In this document: positions 63,569-64,000 of the stretch, piece after piece | Layout: the number at the start of each line of letters is the position of its first letter | Numbering within the stretch: the first letter of the stretch is position 1 | NCBI GenBank assembly: GCA_934255545.1 | Contig: CAKQOE010000008.1 | Span: 1-64,000, forward strand | From: an uncultured Clostridia bacterium | Lineage (GTDB): Bacteria > Bacillota > Clostridia > Peptostreptococcales > Anaerovoracaceae | Direction of reading: 5' to 3' | Length of the DNA stretch: 64,000 nt | Program-made: the position numbers and the translations under genes | Notes under the pieces: model-generated | Told to the model about the DNA's origin: nothing | Databases searched by the model: none | The model's input: the letters and a program-made list of their open reading frames with translations, nothing else

Positions 63569-64000
63569 CTACCGGCCGTGTACGAGCGCTCCGCGCACAG
63601 GTCCTATGAGATACAGCGATCCCGCCCATACTGTAACGTCGTATCCGCTGCTGCGCTCCTGCGCCTCGGCAAGCGCGCTTCTCCAGTCATCTACAGATGT
63701 TACAGTGCGCTCGCCGCTTCTGTACGGCTCAAGCGCGCTGAAAACACCTGCTAGCTCCTCTGCCGCCATTGCGCGGGGATTTGGAACCGTAGTAGTTATT
63801 ATGTCGGCGCGCAGGCGCGCGAGCTGTTCGGCCATTATCCGGGTTTCTTTATCTGCGAGTATTCCGGTGCACAAAAGTATCCTTTTTTCAGGTGTTCCGG
63901 CGCCAAACTCCTGCATGAGCGTCTCAACGAGAGCCTGTACTCCTGCTCTGTTGTGGGCGCCGTCTATTATCGTATACGGGTCAGCTGAGATCACCTCAAA
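63569..64000 (-). CDS. folC: Folylpolyglutamate/dihydrofolate synthase, C-terminal part
   Basis: Partial: the frame is open to the window edge. The visible 143 residues start with PYTIIDGAHNRAGVQALV, the Mur-ligase-family DGAHN motif of FolC, followed by LCTGILADKETRIMAEQL, TTTVPNPRAMAAEEL and a terminal GSLYLIGPVRGAL. FolC joins glutamate to (dihydro)folates. The N-terminal ATP-binding domain lies outside the window. Confidence 0.9.
   Translation of the reverse strand, partial: FEVISADPYTIIDGAHNRAGVQALVETLMQEFGAGTPEKRILLCTGILADKETRIMAEQLARLRADIITTTVPNPRAMAAEELAGVFSALEPYRSGERTVTSVDDWRSALAEAQERSSGYDVTVWAGSLYLIGPVRGALVHGR

Overview
The window looks like chromosomal DNA of an anaerobic, low-to-moderate GC Gram-positive bacterium of the class Clostridia. 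The evidence is surface proteins ending in S-layer homology (SLH) domains, TTG and GTG starts behind strong AGGAGG-type ribosome binding sites, AT-rich intergenic DNA with sigma-A type promoters, a TPP riboswitch, a TxpA-like small toxin and a type II-A CRISPR-Cas9 locus. A host-associated member of the Eubacteriales (Anaerovoracaceae/Family XIII-like) is my guess; the genus cannot be fixed from the sequence alone. Most genes lie on the minus strand.

Layout. 0-1.6 kb: a dispersed-repeat copy, a conserved small protein and a secreted nuclease. 1.6-5.8 kb: a beta-helix/SLH surface protein with an elaborate 5' leader. 6.1-7.7 kb: an HD phosphohydrolase and a ferredoxin-type aldo/keto reductase. 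8.3-15.9 kb: signalling and envelope control, namely an ECF-like sigma factor with two membrane proteins and a PrsW-type protease, a soluble hybrid histidine kinase, a second sigma factor, an XRE regulator and a YdcF-like protein. 16.2-17 kb: tRNA-Asn, tRNA-Leu and tRNA-fMet, then a type I toxin-antitoxin candidate between imperfect direct repeats. 17.2-21.7 kb: a thiamine salvage operon (thiM-thiE-thiD-cytX) led by a TPP riboswitch, with degenerate repeats between riboswitch and thiM. 21.7-28.7 kb: a complete II-A CRISPR locus (array, csn2, cas2, cas1, cas9, tracrRNA). 28.9-29.0 kb: the tail of a decayed transposase. 29.2-33.5 kb: a response regulator, a surface protein and a sensor kinase in one operon. 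33.9-53.7 kb: two paralogous giant SLH proteins of about 2,650 residues, flanking a DUF4300-type protein, a newly noticed 26-residue peptide gene and a MarR-MFS efflux operon. 54-64 kb: housekeeping genes (lysA, nth, a GntR regulator, isocitrate dehydrogenase, aconitase, a Nudix hydrolase, scpB, scpA, an acetyltransferase, a lipid kinase and partial folC).

How the parts work together. The cas genes overlap one another and form one minus-strand operon running into the array. The tracrRNA leaves in the opposite direction from a promoter whose -35 box overlaps the predicted cas9 -35 box. The thi genes recover thiazole and HMP under TPP control. Sigma factor plus PrsW suggests regulated intramembrane proteolysis. 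The most unusual signals are a scattered family of GC-rich palindromes (arms of 7-8 bases around one central base), a switch of CRISPR repeat sequence part-way along the array, and several structured leaders in front of surface-protein genes.
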